Source: Ga0077527 sp038106575
GTDB lineage: Bacteria > Pseudomonadota > Gammaproteobacteria > Burkholderiales > SG8-41
Assembly: GCA_038106575.1 (NCBI GenBank)
Contig: JAYOED010000057.1
Location: 1 to 14,033, forward strand
Direction: 5' to 3'
DNA length: 14,033 bases
Shown piece by piece: positions 1-6,788 of the stretch. The notes below the pieces were generated by a model that saw nothing but the letters and a program-made list of their open reading frames with translations, was not told where the DNA came from and ran no database searches. Numbering within the stretch: the first letter of the stretch is position 1; every line of letters starts with the position of its first letter. The position numbers were made by a program, and so were the translations under genes.

Positions 1-642
1 TTGCAGATGGGGGGACTTGTCGAGCAGCAGATCATACGGGCACTGGAGGCGCTGACCAGCGGCAATGCCAGTCTCGCCAAGCAGATCAAGATCGACGACC
101 ACCGTGTCAACGCGATGGAGGTTGCGATTGATGAGGACTGCAGCATGATAATTGCCCGTCGCCAGCCTGCGGCTAAGGATCTGCGCATGATCATGACCGT
201 GGTCAAGACGATCACCGATCTGGAACGCATTGGCGATGAAGCCGCCAAAATCGCGCGTATGACCGAAGCCATCTATGAGAGCGACCGGCCGATCGTGCCG
301 CGCACATCGGAAGTACGGCATGTCGGTAAAATTGCCGTTGACATGCTGCGCAACGCGCTGGATGCCTTCGCCAGACTCGACATCGCTGTCGCGGCCAAGG
401 TAGTGCGCCAAGACGAGCAGGTCGACAAGGAATTCAACGGGATTCTTCGCCATCTGATCACCTTCATGATGGAAGATCCGCGAACGATCTCGCATTCGAT
501 CGAGATCCTGTTTATCGCAAAGGCTATCGAACGGATCGGGGATCACGCCAAAAACATGTCGGAATACGTGGTTTACCTGGTCAAGGGCAAGGATGTGCGT
601 CACACCGGCGTCGATGCCATCGAGCGCGAAGCGCTGGGATAA
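1..642 (+). CDS. phoU: Phosphate-transport accessory regulator PhoU, 5'-truncated by window edge
   Basis: PhoU is a cytoplasmic, peripheral-membrane helical protein that links the Pst phosphate transporter to the PhoR/PhoB two-component system and keeps the Pho regulon off when phosphate is plentiful. The reading frame is open from the first base and the protein begins inside the conserved MGGLVEQQ segment, so by comparison with E. coli PhoU (from memory) about 25 to 27 N-terminal residues lie outside the window; the TTG at base 1 is not the true start. Both halves of the tandem three-helix-bundle repeat are present, each with its metal-binding signature: LERIGDEAAKIA in the first and IERIGDHAKNMSE in the second. 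The conserved blocks AIDEDC, RRQPAAKDLR and FMMEDPRTI are also intact. It ends in TAA and converges on sixA with a gap of 15 bases. pstSCAB, usually upstream of phoU, would be off the left edge. Identity is very secure. Confidence 0.96.
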   Translation: MQMGGLVEQQIIRALEALTSGNASLAKQIKIDDHRVNAMEVAIDEDCSMIIARRQPAAKDLRMIMTVVKTITDLERIGDEAAKIARMTEAIYESDRPIVPRTSEVRHVGKIAVDMLRNALDAFARLDIAVAAKVVRQDEQVDKEFNGILRHLITFMMEDPRTISHSIEILFIAKAIERIGDHAKNMSEYVVYLVKGKDVRHTGVDAIEREALG

Positions 643-657
643 AACAAAAACTTAAAG

Positions 658-1104
658 CTAAAGCGGATCGGGCCGCAGCATCGCCCGCAAAACCGGAATA
701 TCGTCCTCCGACTCGCGCGCCAACCACCAGATGGCGCCCGTATCCATACTCCAGGCTTTCGCGGCTCCGGTCAGCGCCAGCGCTGCCGCTGCTCCCAGTG
801 TCGGCTGGTGCCCTACAACCACGACGACACCTTCACTGCACGGCCATCCCGCCACATCCAGCACCGACTGCGGCGTTGCCATTGTCGATACCTCAGACGT
901 AACGATCGCATTTTCGGTCAACGCCAGCGCCGTTTCGGCTGCCCGGCGCGCTGGACTTGCCAGTACCCGGTAACCGGCGGGAAGACGCACGGTCAGCCAG
1001 CTCGCCATATTTGCAGCCTGCTTGCGCCCCCTGTCGGTTAGGCGGCGGGCATCGTCGGGCATCCTGTTTTCGGCTTCCGCATGACGCCACAGTATGAGTT
1101 CCAT
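658..1104 (-). CDS. sixA: Phosphohistidine phosphatase SixA-like (histidine phosphatase superfamily)
   Basis: This 148-residue cytosolic protein belongs to the small branch of the histidine phosphatase (phosphoglycerate mutase-like) superfamily. SixA enzymes remove phosphate from phosphohistidine, in E. coli from HPt domains or the nitrogen phosphotransferase system. The catalytic RH pair is at residues 7-8 (RHAEAE, where many members have RHG), the conserved SPARRA phosphate-binding arginine is near residue 53, and the second catalytic histidine is in GHQPTLG near residue 99. Length fits the family (E. coli about 161). The ATG start sits exactly at the RH-containing first strand, as in relatives, but I see no good Shine-Dalgarno sequence before it. 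It is the last gene of a same-strand run after yggX, 80 bases downstream of it. The substrate cannot be told from sequence; a general small phosphatase role is possible. Confidence 0.85.
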   Translation of the reverse strand: MELILWRHAEAENRMPDDARRLTDRGRKQAANMASWLTVRLPAGYRVLASPARRAAETALALTENAIVTSEVSTMATPQSVLDVAGWPCSEGVVVVVGHQPTLGAAAALALTGAAKAWSMDTGAIWWLARESEDDIPVLRAMLRPDPL

Positions 1105-1184
1105 GAATGATCAGAAAACCATTGGTTTGGACAGCTGCTGGATCGGCCAGCCAGCCGTGAGCCGTGCCAAAGAGTGCGGCGTCT

Positions 1185-1460
1185 TCAGGGTGACGAAGGC
1201 GGAACGTAGCCGGCGGCCTTGTCAGCCCCGGAACCGAAAAAATGACTTTCCATTTGCTGCGCCAGATAGTCACGGGCTTTTTTGTCCGCGAGATTCAGGC
1301 GATTTTCGTTGACCAGCATTTTCTGCTGTTCAAGCCACTGTTTCCAGGCCTCTTTCGATACGTTCTCGTAAATCTTCTTGCCCAGTTCCCCGGGATAGGT
1401 CGGGAAATCAAGTCCTTCGGCTTCTCGCTTGAGTTTCACGCAGAATACTGTGCGCGGCAT
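1185..1460 (-). CDS. yggX: Fe(2+)-trafficking / oxidative damage protection protein YggX
   Basis: YggX is a small cytosolic protein that protects iron-sulfur clusters from oxidation and is proposed to handle labile ferrous iron; in enterics it is under SoxRS control. The product is 91 residues, the same as E. coli YggX, and carries the family hallmarks: the N-terminal MPRTVFC with conserved Cys7, KREAEGLDFPTYPGELGK, the KEAWKQWLEQQKMLVNENRLN block and a GY near the C-terminus. I chose the ATG at 1458-1460 because it is preceded by GGAG with a 6-base spacer (1461-1470) and begins at the conserved first residue; a TTG four codons upstream would put that ribosome site inside the gene. It lies 49 bases downstream of argA on the same strand and is probably co-transcribed with it. 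Identity is very secure. Confidence 0.95.
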   Translation of the reverse strand: MPRTVFCVKLKREAEGLDFPTYPGELGKKIYENVSKEAWKQWLEQQKMLVNENRLNLADKKARDYLAQQMESHFFGSGADKAAGYVPPSSP

Positions 1461-1509
1461 GCTTTTCTCCAAAATACCCGTGTTTCAGGAAATTAATTCA
1501 ATGCGTTGA

Positions 1510-2895
1510 TCACAGCCGTTTGGTCAGGATCACGGATCGACGCTGATAGTTGTACAACTCCTTTTTTTTCTGCGGCAGCGCAGTTACGTCGGTTTCGACA
1601 AAACCACGCTCGACAAACCAGTGTTCGGCGCGGGTGGTCATAACGAACAGTTTTTTTAGACGCAAACCCCGCGCACGTTTTTCCACCGCAGCCATCAGAC
1701 GTTCGCCGGCGCCTCGACCGCGAAATTCTGGATGGACGGCGAGCCCCGCCAGCTCCCCGGAACGTTCGTCGGAAAACGGATACAGTGCTGCGCAACCGAT
1801 GATGATCCTGTCATGCTCGAGCACCCAGAAGCGGTCGATTTCCATTTCGAGTAGATCACGGTTGCGCTTGACCAACACCCCCTCGGTCTCTAGCGGCTCA
1901 ATTAGCTGCAGCAGCCCGCCGATATCCTCGATCTTGGCGTTGCGCAGTGTTTCCAGAGGATCCGGAGTGACCAGAGTGCCGACGCCCTTATGGGTAAACA
2001 ACTCCAGAAGCAGGCTGTCATCAAGGTGTCCTGAAATCAGGTGTGCGCGCCCCACCCCTTGTTCGCAGGCGCGCACCGCTGCCGGCAGATAACTCCGGAT
2101 TTCATCAGCCTCGATCCGTCCCTTGCTGAGCACGTTGCGCGCTTCCCGAACCGTCAACTCACGCAGCAATTCACCGCGTTTACCGGTAACACCGGCGGAG
2201 TCCATCAGAAAAATCAGCTTGTCGGCTTTCAGCGCCGCGGCCGTTGTTGACGCAACATCCCCCAATGCCAGATTGAATACTTCTCCCGTCGGGGAATAGC
2301 CCAGGGGAGACAGCACTACCATTTCTTCATCCTTCAGACGCCGCTCAATTGCGATCGCATCGATTTTCCTTACTTCCCCGGTGTGCATCAGGTCAACTCC
2401 GTCGACGACACCGAACGGACGCGCGGTAACGAAATTTCCGCTGGCGACCCGGATATGCGCGCCCGCCATAGGTGAGTTAGGCAGCCCCATTGAAAGCAGC
2501 GCCTCAATCTGCACCTTCAGCTTGCCGGCGACTTCCATCGCCGCTTCAAGCGACGCGTCATCGGTGATGCGCAACTGTTCCGAGAAACGGCTGCGGATTC
2601 GCCGCGCCTTGAGCTTGGATTCGATCTGAGGCCGCGAACCGTGAACCAGAACGAGCCTGACCCCCAGTGCAGCCAGCAAATTAAGATCATGCGTCAGATG
2701 AAAAAAACGTCCGTCGGCCACCACTTCACCGCCGAATGCGATGACAAATACCTTGCCGCGGAACGCGTGAATGTACGGCGCCACCGACTGGAACCAGTCG
2801 ATGAAGCGGTCCTGCGCCGACAGCCGCTGGCGTGCGGGGCCTCGGCTCTTGGGCGCTTTCTGGGCAGCGCCCTGGCTTTCGTCGTCGTTGGAAAT
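1510..2895 (-). CDS. argA: N-acetylglutamate synthase ArgA (amino-acid N-acetyltransferase), apparent ATT start
   Basis: ArgA transfers acetyl from acetyl-CoA to L-glutamate, the first step of arginine biosynthesis, and is normally feedback-inhibited by arginine. The N-terminal amino-acid-kinase-like domain (about residues 38-310: APYIHAFRGK, VFVIAFGGEVV, LVHGSRPQIE, HLISGH) is followed by a GNAT acetyltransferase domain (about 320-461), with the acetyl-CoA loop VHPEFRGRGAGERL and the terminal ELYNYQRRS block. The first canonical start codon is GTG at 2784, but it falls within the conserved SVAPYIHAFRGK segment and would remove the family's preceding RFIDWFQ helix. The frame stays open upstream to a stop at 2914-2916 with no ATG, GTG or TTG. 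The best initiator is ATT at 2893-2895, five bases after a near-perfect AAGGAGG; this gives 461 residues (E. coli about 443). It sits 68 bases after rsmE. The function is very secure; the start is inferred. Confidence 0.93.
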   Translation of the reverse strand: MSNDDESQGAAQKAPKSRGPARQRLSAQDRFIDWFQSVAPYIHAFRGKVFVIAFGGEVVADGRFFHLTHDLNLLAALGVRLVLVHGSRPQIESKLKARRIRSRFSEQLRITDDASLEAAMEVAGKLKVQIEALLSMGLPNSPMAGAHIRVASGNFVTARPFGVVDGVDLMHTGEVRKIDAIAIERRLKDEEMVVLSPLGYSPTGEVFNLALGDVASTTAAALKADKLIFLMDSAGVTGKRGELLRELTVREARNVLSKGRIEADEIRSYLPAAVRACEQGVGRAHLISGHLDDSLLLELFTHKGVGTLVTPDPLETLRNAKIEDIGGLLQLIEPLETEGVLVKRNRDLLEMEIDRFWVLEHDRIIIGCAALYPFSDERSGELAGLAVHPEFRGRGAGERLMAAVEKRARGLRLKKLFVMTTRAEHWFVERGFVETDVTALPQKKKELYNYQRRSVILTKRL

Positions 2896-2900
2896 GACCG

Positions 2901-2907
2901 CCTCCTT
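2901..2907 (-). promoter_or_regulatory. Strong Shine-Dalgarno site that decides the argA start
   Basis: On the minus strand the bases read AAGGAGG, followed by a five-base spacer (CGGTC) and then ATT TCC AAC in the argA frame. It is the only strong ribosome-binding site in the 130 bases upstream of the first canonical start codon, so it supports initiation at the ATT codon at 2893-2895. In-frame ATC at 2908-2910 overlaps the site's upstream edge and cannot be its start codon. Confidence 0.65.
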
Positions 2908-2963
2908 GATTTTCTACCTTGTATCGATGGTATGCGAGAACCCGGGACAGGAAAAGCCGTCGC

Positions 2964-3692
2964 CTAGAAATCGCCCCACAGGGTCTGCATGGCAACCAGG
3001 GCAGTCAGCGCAGCGGTTTCCGTACGCAATACGCGCGGCCCCAGCCGCAGCGCGATGAATCCGGCGTGCCGGGCATCGGCCGCCTCAGTCCTGGTCAATC
3101 CACCCTCGGGGCCCGCCAACAATGTCACCTCCCTCTGCGGGCGCTCAAACGTCTGCAAACGTGAATCGCCGTCCGGGGCCAATAGGACACGCATTCCTTG
3201 ATCCGGTGATAGCTGACCAAGCCAGGCGTCGTAAGGCATCAGCTCGCACACCGGCGGTACCGTGTTGCGCCCGCATTGCTCGCAAGCCGCCGACACTACG
3301 CCCTGCCAGTGCGCGACCCGTTTGACAGCACGCTCACCCGACAGGCGCACCACGCAGCGTTCACTCATTACAGGCTGCACGGCTGCCACTCCCAGTTCGA
3401 CGGCTTTCTGCACAGTGAGGTCCATGCGCTCGCCCGCAGACACTGCCTGAACCAGTGTGACCCGGAGGGGAGACTCGCGGTCGACGGTGCGGCTTCCACG
3501 CACGCGCAAGCTAACTGAATGCCGCCCGCTGCCGGTGATCACTGCGTCATATTCAGTACCCTTGCCATCGAATAAAGTGATTTCGCTACCTTCAGAAAGC
3601 CGCAGCACGTGAATCACGTGATGCGCCTGTCCTGACGCGAGCTCACAGACCCCATGATCGGGGATGGCGCCGGGAAAATATATGCGGGTCAA
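2964..3692 (-). CDS. rsmE: 16S rRNA (uracil(1498)-N3)-methyltransferase RsmE
   Basis: RsmE is a SPOUT-family methyltransferase that uses S-adenosylmethionine to make m3U1498 in helix 44 of 16S rRNA. The protein has about 242 residues, normal for the family. It has an N-terminal PUA-like RNA-binding part (HHVIHVLRLSEGSEITLFDGKG) and a C-terminal trefoil-knot domain with VQAVSAGERMDLTVQKAVELGV, VMSERCVV, the cofactor-site GPEGGL and the knot signature LGPRVLRTETA. The start is uncertain: the TTG at 3690-3692 puts TRIYFPG at the usual N-terminus but has no ribosome site, while an in-frame CTG at 3702-3704 sits eight bases after GGAG (3713-3716) and would add four residues. It is first in the rsmE-argA-yggX-sixA run and divergent from trkA. 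Function is secure. Confidence 0.95.
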   Translation of the reverse strand: MTRIYFPGAIPDHGVCELASGQAHHVIHVLRLSEGSEITLFDGKGTEYDAVITGSGRHSVSLRVRGSRTVDRESPLRVTLVQAVSAGERMDLTVQKAVELGVAAVQPVMSERCVVRLSGERAVKRVAHWQGVVSAACEQCGRNTVPPVCELMPYDAWLGQLSPDQGMRVLLAPDGDSRLQTFERPQREVTLLAGPEGGLTRTEAADARHAGFIALRLGPRVLRTETAALTALVAMQTLWGDF

Positions 3693-3729
3693 CGGGTTAG
3701 GCAGCTTTTGATCTCCGCAAATTATGCCA

Positions 3730-3746
3730 TAGGCCTTTTATGCCTA
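3730..3746. repeat. Short inverted repeat between rsmE and trkA
   Basis: TAGGC and GCCTA (3730-3734 and 3742-3746) are separated by seven bases, and a heptamer TTATGCC occurs at 3722-3728 and again at 3738-3744. They lie in the 155-base divergent region between rsmE and trkA, where an operator could be expected. The arms are only five bases, so chance is a real possibility. No regulator is suggested by the sequence. Confidence 0.25.
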
Positions 3747-3792
3747 GCGTAGTCATCATTAGGCTTCCGCAAGGAGAGTCGAGGATCGCGGG

Positions 3793-3800
3793 TATACAAT
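3793..3800 (+). promoter_or_regulatory. Possible -10 element for trkA
   Basis: The string TATACAAT contains two overlapping -10-like hexamers (TATACA and TACAAT) about 50 bases before the trkA start. No acceptable -35 hexamer is found at 16 to 18 bases upstream, so this is a weak call based on the -10 match and position alone. Confidence 0.3.
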
Positions 3801-3847
3801 TGCGTTTTTTCGGAGCCTGCTCGGCCGTATCGGGAAGGAGAATTTAC

Positions 3848-5260
3848 TTGCGTATCGTCATCCTCGGCGCCGGCCAGGTCGGCAGTTCTGTCGCTGAGAA
3901 TTTAGTTTCCGAAGCCAATGACATCACCGTTGTCGACACGGATGCAGGCCGCCTGCGCAAATTGCAGGATCGGCTGGATCTGCGCACAGTTGCCGGCAAT
4001 GCCGGCCATCCCGAGACTCTGGAACGCGCCGGCGCCCGTGATGCAGACATGATTCTTGCTGTCACGCAGAGCGACGAAACTAACCTGGTCGCGTGCAAGC
4101 TGGCCGCCAGCATGTTCAACATCCCGACCAAGATCGCGCGCATACGCGGAGCCGACTACCTGTCGCATCCGGAAATGTTTTCTCCGGAAAACTTTTCCGT
4201 CGACACCGTAATCTGTCCCGAGCAGGTGCTGACCGACTATATCGCCAAACTGATCGAGTTTCCGGAGTCCCTGCAGGTGCTGGAGTTCGCCGAAGGCAGC
4301 GTGAGTCTGGTTGCCGTCCGCGCTTTTCACGGTGGACCGCTGGTCGGCCAGGAGTTACAAACCATCCGCAAGCACCTGCCCAACCTCGACACCCGCGTTG
4401 CCGCCATATTCCGTCACGAAAGTCCGATCATCCCCGATGCCTCGACGGTTATTGAGGCCGGCGATGAGGTTTTCTTCATTGCAGCAACCGAACACATACG
4501 CGGGATCATGCGTGAGCTTCGTCGCATGGATAAGCCCGTAAAGCGGGTCATGATCGGCGGCGGGGGCAACATCGGTCGTCGTCTCGCCAAGGCGATCGAG
4601 GATCGCTACGAAGTCAAGATCATCGAATATAGTAAGCCGGGGGCGGAATGGCTTGCCGCCGAACTCCGTTCGTCGCTGGTTTTAGTCGGCGACGTCACCG
4701 ACGAAGATCTGTTGCGATCCGAAAACATAAGCGACATGGACGTTTATTGCGCGCTGACTAATGACGATGAAACCAACATCATGTCCTCCCTTCTCGCGAA
4801 ACGCATGGGAATACGAAGGGTCGTCGCACTGATCAATCGCAGCTCATACGTTGACCTGGTTCAGGCGGGGCAAATTGATATCGCAATTTCACCCGCTCAA
4901 ACCACGATCGGTACACTTCTGGCGCATGTAAGGCATGGCGATTGCGTGGCGGTGCACAGCCTCCGTCGCGGCGCGGCCGAAGCCCTGGAACTGGTCGCAC
5001 ACGGCGATGCCAAATCATCGAGGGTTATTGGTCGCCGCATAGAGGAAATCGAACTTCCAAAGGGCGCAACCATCGGTGCGGTCGTGCGCATGTATGCCCC
5101 CCAAAAAAATGGGAATAAAGGTTCCCCAAAGCGAACTGTGCTGATCGCACATCACGACACCGTCATCGAGCCTGAAGATCATGTGATCGTGTTTGTTATC
5201 AACAAACAGATTGTGCCGAGGGTTGAGAAGCTGTTTCAGGTCAGCGTCGGATTTTTGTAA
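3848..5260 (+). CDS. trkA: Trk potassium uptake regulatory subunit TrkA
   Basis: TrkA is the cytosolic, peripherally bound NAD(H)- and nucleotide-binding subunit that gates the TrkH potassium channel. The 470-residue protein has two tandem RCK modules: the first Rossmann motif GAGQVG is at residues 7-12 with the acidic NAD residue in TVVDTD, and the second, GGGGNIG, is near 235. Other conserved blocks are SDETNLVACKLA, EAGDEVFFIAATEHIRGIMREL, NDDETNIMSSLLAKRMG, AISPAQTTIGTLLAHVR and SLRRGAAEALE. I chose the TTG at 3848 because AAGGAG (3835-3840) lies seven bases before it and the protein then begins like E. coli TrkA; the 36 residues coded upstream in frame look like untranslated leader. In the last RCK_C domain, after GAVVR, there are about 13 residues (around 414-428, rich in K, N and P) that E. 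coli TrkA lacks. It precedes trkH by 67 bases. Confidence 0.96.
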   Translation: MRIVILGAGQVGSSVAENLVSEANDITVVDTDAGRLRKLQDRLDLRTVAGNAGHPETLERAGARDADMILAVTQSDETNLVACKLAASMFNIPTKIARIRGADYLSHPEMFSPENFSVDTVICPEQVLTDYIAKLIEFPESLQVLEFAEGSVSLVAVRAFHGGPLVGQELQTIRKHLPNLDTRVAAIFRHESPIIPDASTVIEAGDEVFFIAATEHIRGIMRELRRMDKPVKRVMIGGGGNIGRRLAKAIEDRYEVKIIEYSKPGAEWLAAELRSSLVLVGDVTDEDLLRSENISDMDVYCALTNDDETNIMSSLLAKRMGIRRVVALINRSSYVDLVQAGQIDIAISPAQTTIGTLLAHVRHGDCVAVHSLRRGAAEALELVAHGDAKSSRVIGRRIEEIELPKGATIGAVVRMYAPQKNGNKGSPKRTVLIAHHDTVIEPEDHVIVFVINKQIVPRVEKLFQVSVGFL

Positions 5261-5327
5261 GCGCTCGTGCTTTGGCCCATACAGTGACGACAATATTTCC
5301 GCAGTCCGGCATCCCTTCTGCTGCAGG

Positions 5328-6785
5328 ATGAACTGCGTACTGACCATCGCGCCCGTGCTCAGCCTCATCGCCATGGCGATGAGCCTGACATACCTGCTGC
5401 CCATCGGGATTTCGCTAGCACTGGAAGACGGCGCGGTTTCGGCTTTTGCCTGGGCTATGGGGCTCAATTTCATGACCGGCGGTTTGATGTGGCTGCTGAC
5501 CCGGCGCTACAAACGCGAACTAAACCTCCGGGAGGGAATTTTGCTGGTTGTCGCGGTGTGGACCGGCGGAGCGCTGTTCGCAGCCACCCCGTTAATGCTT
5601 GCCATTCCCCAGATATCCTTCACGGATGCCTTTTTCGAGGCCGTGTCAGGTCTCACGGCCACTGGAGCCACAGTTCTAACGGGGCTAGACAATCTGCCCC
5701 CATCAGTAAACGTCTGGCGTGCGTCGCTGCAATGGCTAGGCGGCATGGGCGTTATCGTGCTGGTGGTTGCCATCCTGCCGATCTTGGGAGTCGGCGGCAG
5801 GCAGATTTCGAAATCGGAAATTCCTGGTCCGATGAAGGACGAACAGCTAACACCGCGGATTACCCAGACCGCGAAAGGATTGTGGCTCATCTATGCTGTG
5901 CTGACCCTGGCATGCGGACTCGCCTATTTTGCGGCCGGCATGGGTCCTCTGGACGCGATGATTCACAGTTTCACTACGATGTCGCTGGGCGGTTTTTCCT
6001 CACACGATTCCAGTGTTGGGTATTTCAATTCACCAGCAGTTGAACTGGTCGCCATCGGCTTCATGATCATCGCCTGCATAAATTTTGCGACCCATTTCAT
6101 GGTCTGGAGGTCGAAAAGCCTGCGACCCTATGTGCGTGACACCGAGGCCGGTTACTTCATGCTGGTCATTGTCGCCAGCATCATCGGGATCGCAGTGCTG
6201 CTGTTCAGCGCAGGTATTTACCAGGACTTCCCGACCGCAGTGCGCTATGCCGCGTTCAATATCATCTCTGTCGGCACGACGACCGGTTACGCCACTGCGG
6301 ATTACAATGCCTGGCCGGTATTTGCCCCGATGTGGATACTGTTTCTGGGCACCTTTCTGAGCTGTTCGGGCTCCACCGGCGGTGGCATCAAGATGATGCG
6401 TGCCGTCATTCTCTACCGACAGGTCTACCGGGAGATCAAAAGTCTCGCTCACCCGTATGCTGTCACGCCGGTAAAAGTTGCAGGGCAGGTCGTGGCTGAC
6501 CCCATTGTTTTTGCGGTGCTGGGGTTTTTCTTCATCTGGGTCGTCATGCTGGTCACCATGACCCTGATTCTGGGCTGGACCGGGCTGGACGCAATGACTG
6601 CATTCTCGGCAGTGGTTGCGTCACTGAACAATATCGGACCCGGGCTGCATCAGGTGGGACCGGCCACTAATTTCGCCGTACTCTCGGATTTTCAAACCTG
6701 GGTGTGTGCGTTTGCCATGCTGCTCGGACGACTGGAGCTGTTTGCACTGCTAGTGGTATTTACCCCGGCCTTCTGGCGCAAGTAA
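5328..6785 (+). CDS. trkH: Trk potassium uptake channel/transporter TrkH
   Basis: TrkH is the inner-membrane K+-translocating subunit, built as four pseudo-repeats of membrane helix - pore loop - membrane helix. The 485-residue product (E. coli 483) is strongly hydrophobic and shows all four filter loops with their central glycine: SGLTATGATVL near 107-117, HSFTTMSLGGFSS near 213, SVGTTTGYATA near 312 and SLNNIGPGL near 431. The gating-loop region CSGSTGGGIKMM in the third repeat and the terminal GRLELFALLVVFTPAFW are intact. The ATG at 5328 is the only canonical in-frame start between the trkA stop and the first membrane helix; its ribosome site is poor (AGG directly before the ATG), so translation may depend on trkA or be weak. 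With trkA it forms a complete Trk system. Its stop is three bases from the end of the converging photolyase gene. Confidence 0.95.
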   Translation: MNCVLTIAPVLSLIAMAMSLTYLLPIGISLALEDGAVSAFAWAMGLNFMTGGLMWLLTRRYKRELNLREGILLVVAVWTGGALFAATPLMLAIPQISFTDAFFEAVSGLTATGATVLTGLDNLPPSVNVWRASLQWLGGMGVIVLVVAILPILGVGGRQISKSEIPGPMKDEQLTPRITQTAKGLWLIYAVLTLACGLAYFAAGMGPLDAMIHSFTTMSLGGFSSHDSSVGYFNSPAVELVAIGFMIIACINFATHFMVWRSKSLRPYVRDTEAGYFMLVIVASIIGIAVLLFSAGIYQDFPTAVRYAAFNIISVGTTTGYATADYNAWPVFAPMWILFLGTFLSCSGSTGGGIKMMRAVILYRQVYREIKSLAHPYAVTPVKVAGQVVADPIVFAVLGFFFIWVVMLVTMTLILGWTGLDAMTAFSAVVASLNNIGPGLHQVGPATNFAVLSDFQTWVCAFAMLLGRLELFALLVVFTPAFWRK

Positions 6786-6788
6786 ACA

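Noticed and set aside
1550..2092. Plus-strand open frame of 180 codons inside argA
   Set aside because: Serine- and arginine-rich shadow of the argA codons; no recognisable domain.
2726..2995. Frameshift as the explanation for the missing argA start
   Set aside because: The natural argA frame itself codes for a plausible N-terminus (RFIDWFQS) up to the ATT, and the alternative minus-strand frame here has no ArgA-like residues, so no frameshift is needed.
3740..3847. 36-residue N-terminal extension of TrkA
   Set aside because: A strong ribosome site precedes TTG 3848, where homologues begin, and the upstream residues have no similarity to TrkA.
5193..5327. 45-residue N-terminal extension of TrkH overlapping the end of trkA
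   Set aside because: Begins at a TTG inside trkA, is cysteine- and arginine-rich rather than membrane-like, and homologues begin near ATG 5328.
5489..6043. Plus-strand open frame of 184 codons inside trkH
   Set aside because: Out-of-frame shadow of trkH, with no start context or homology that I recognise.
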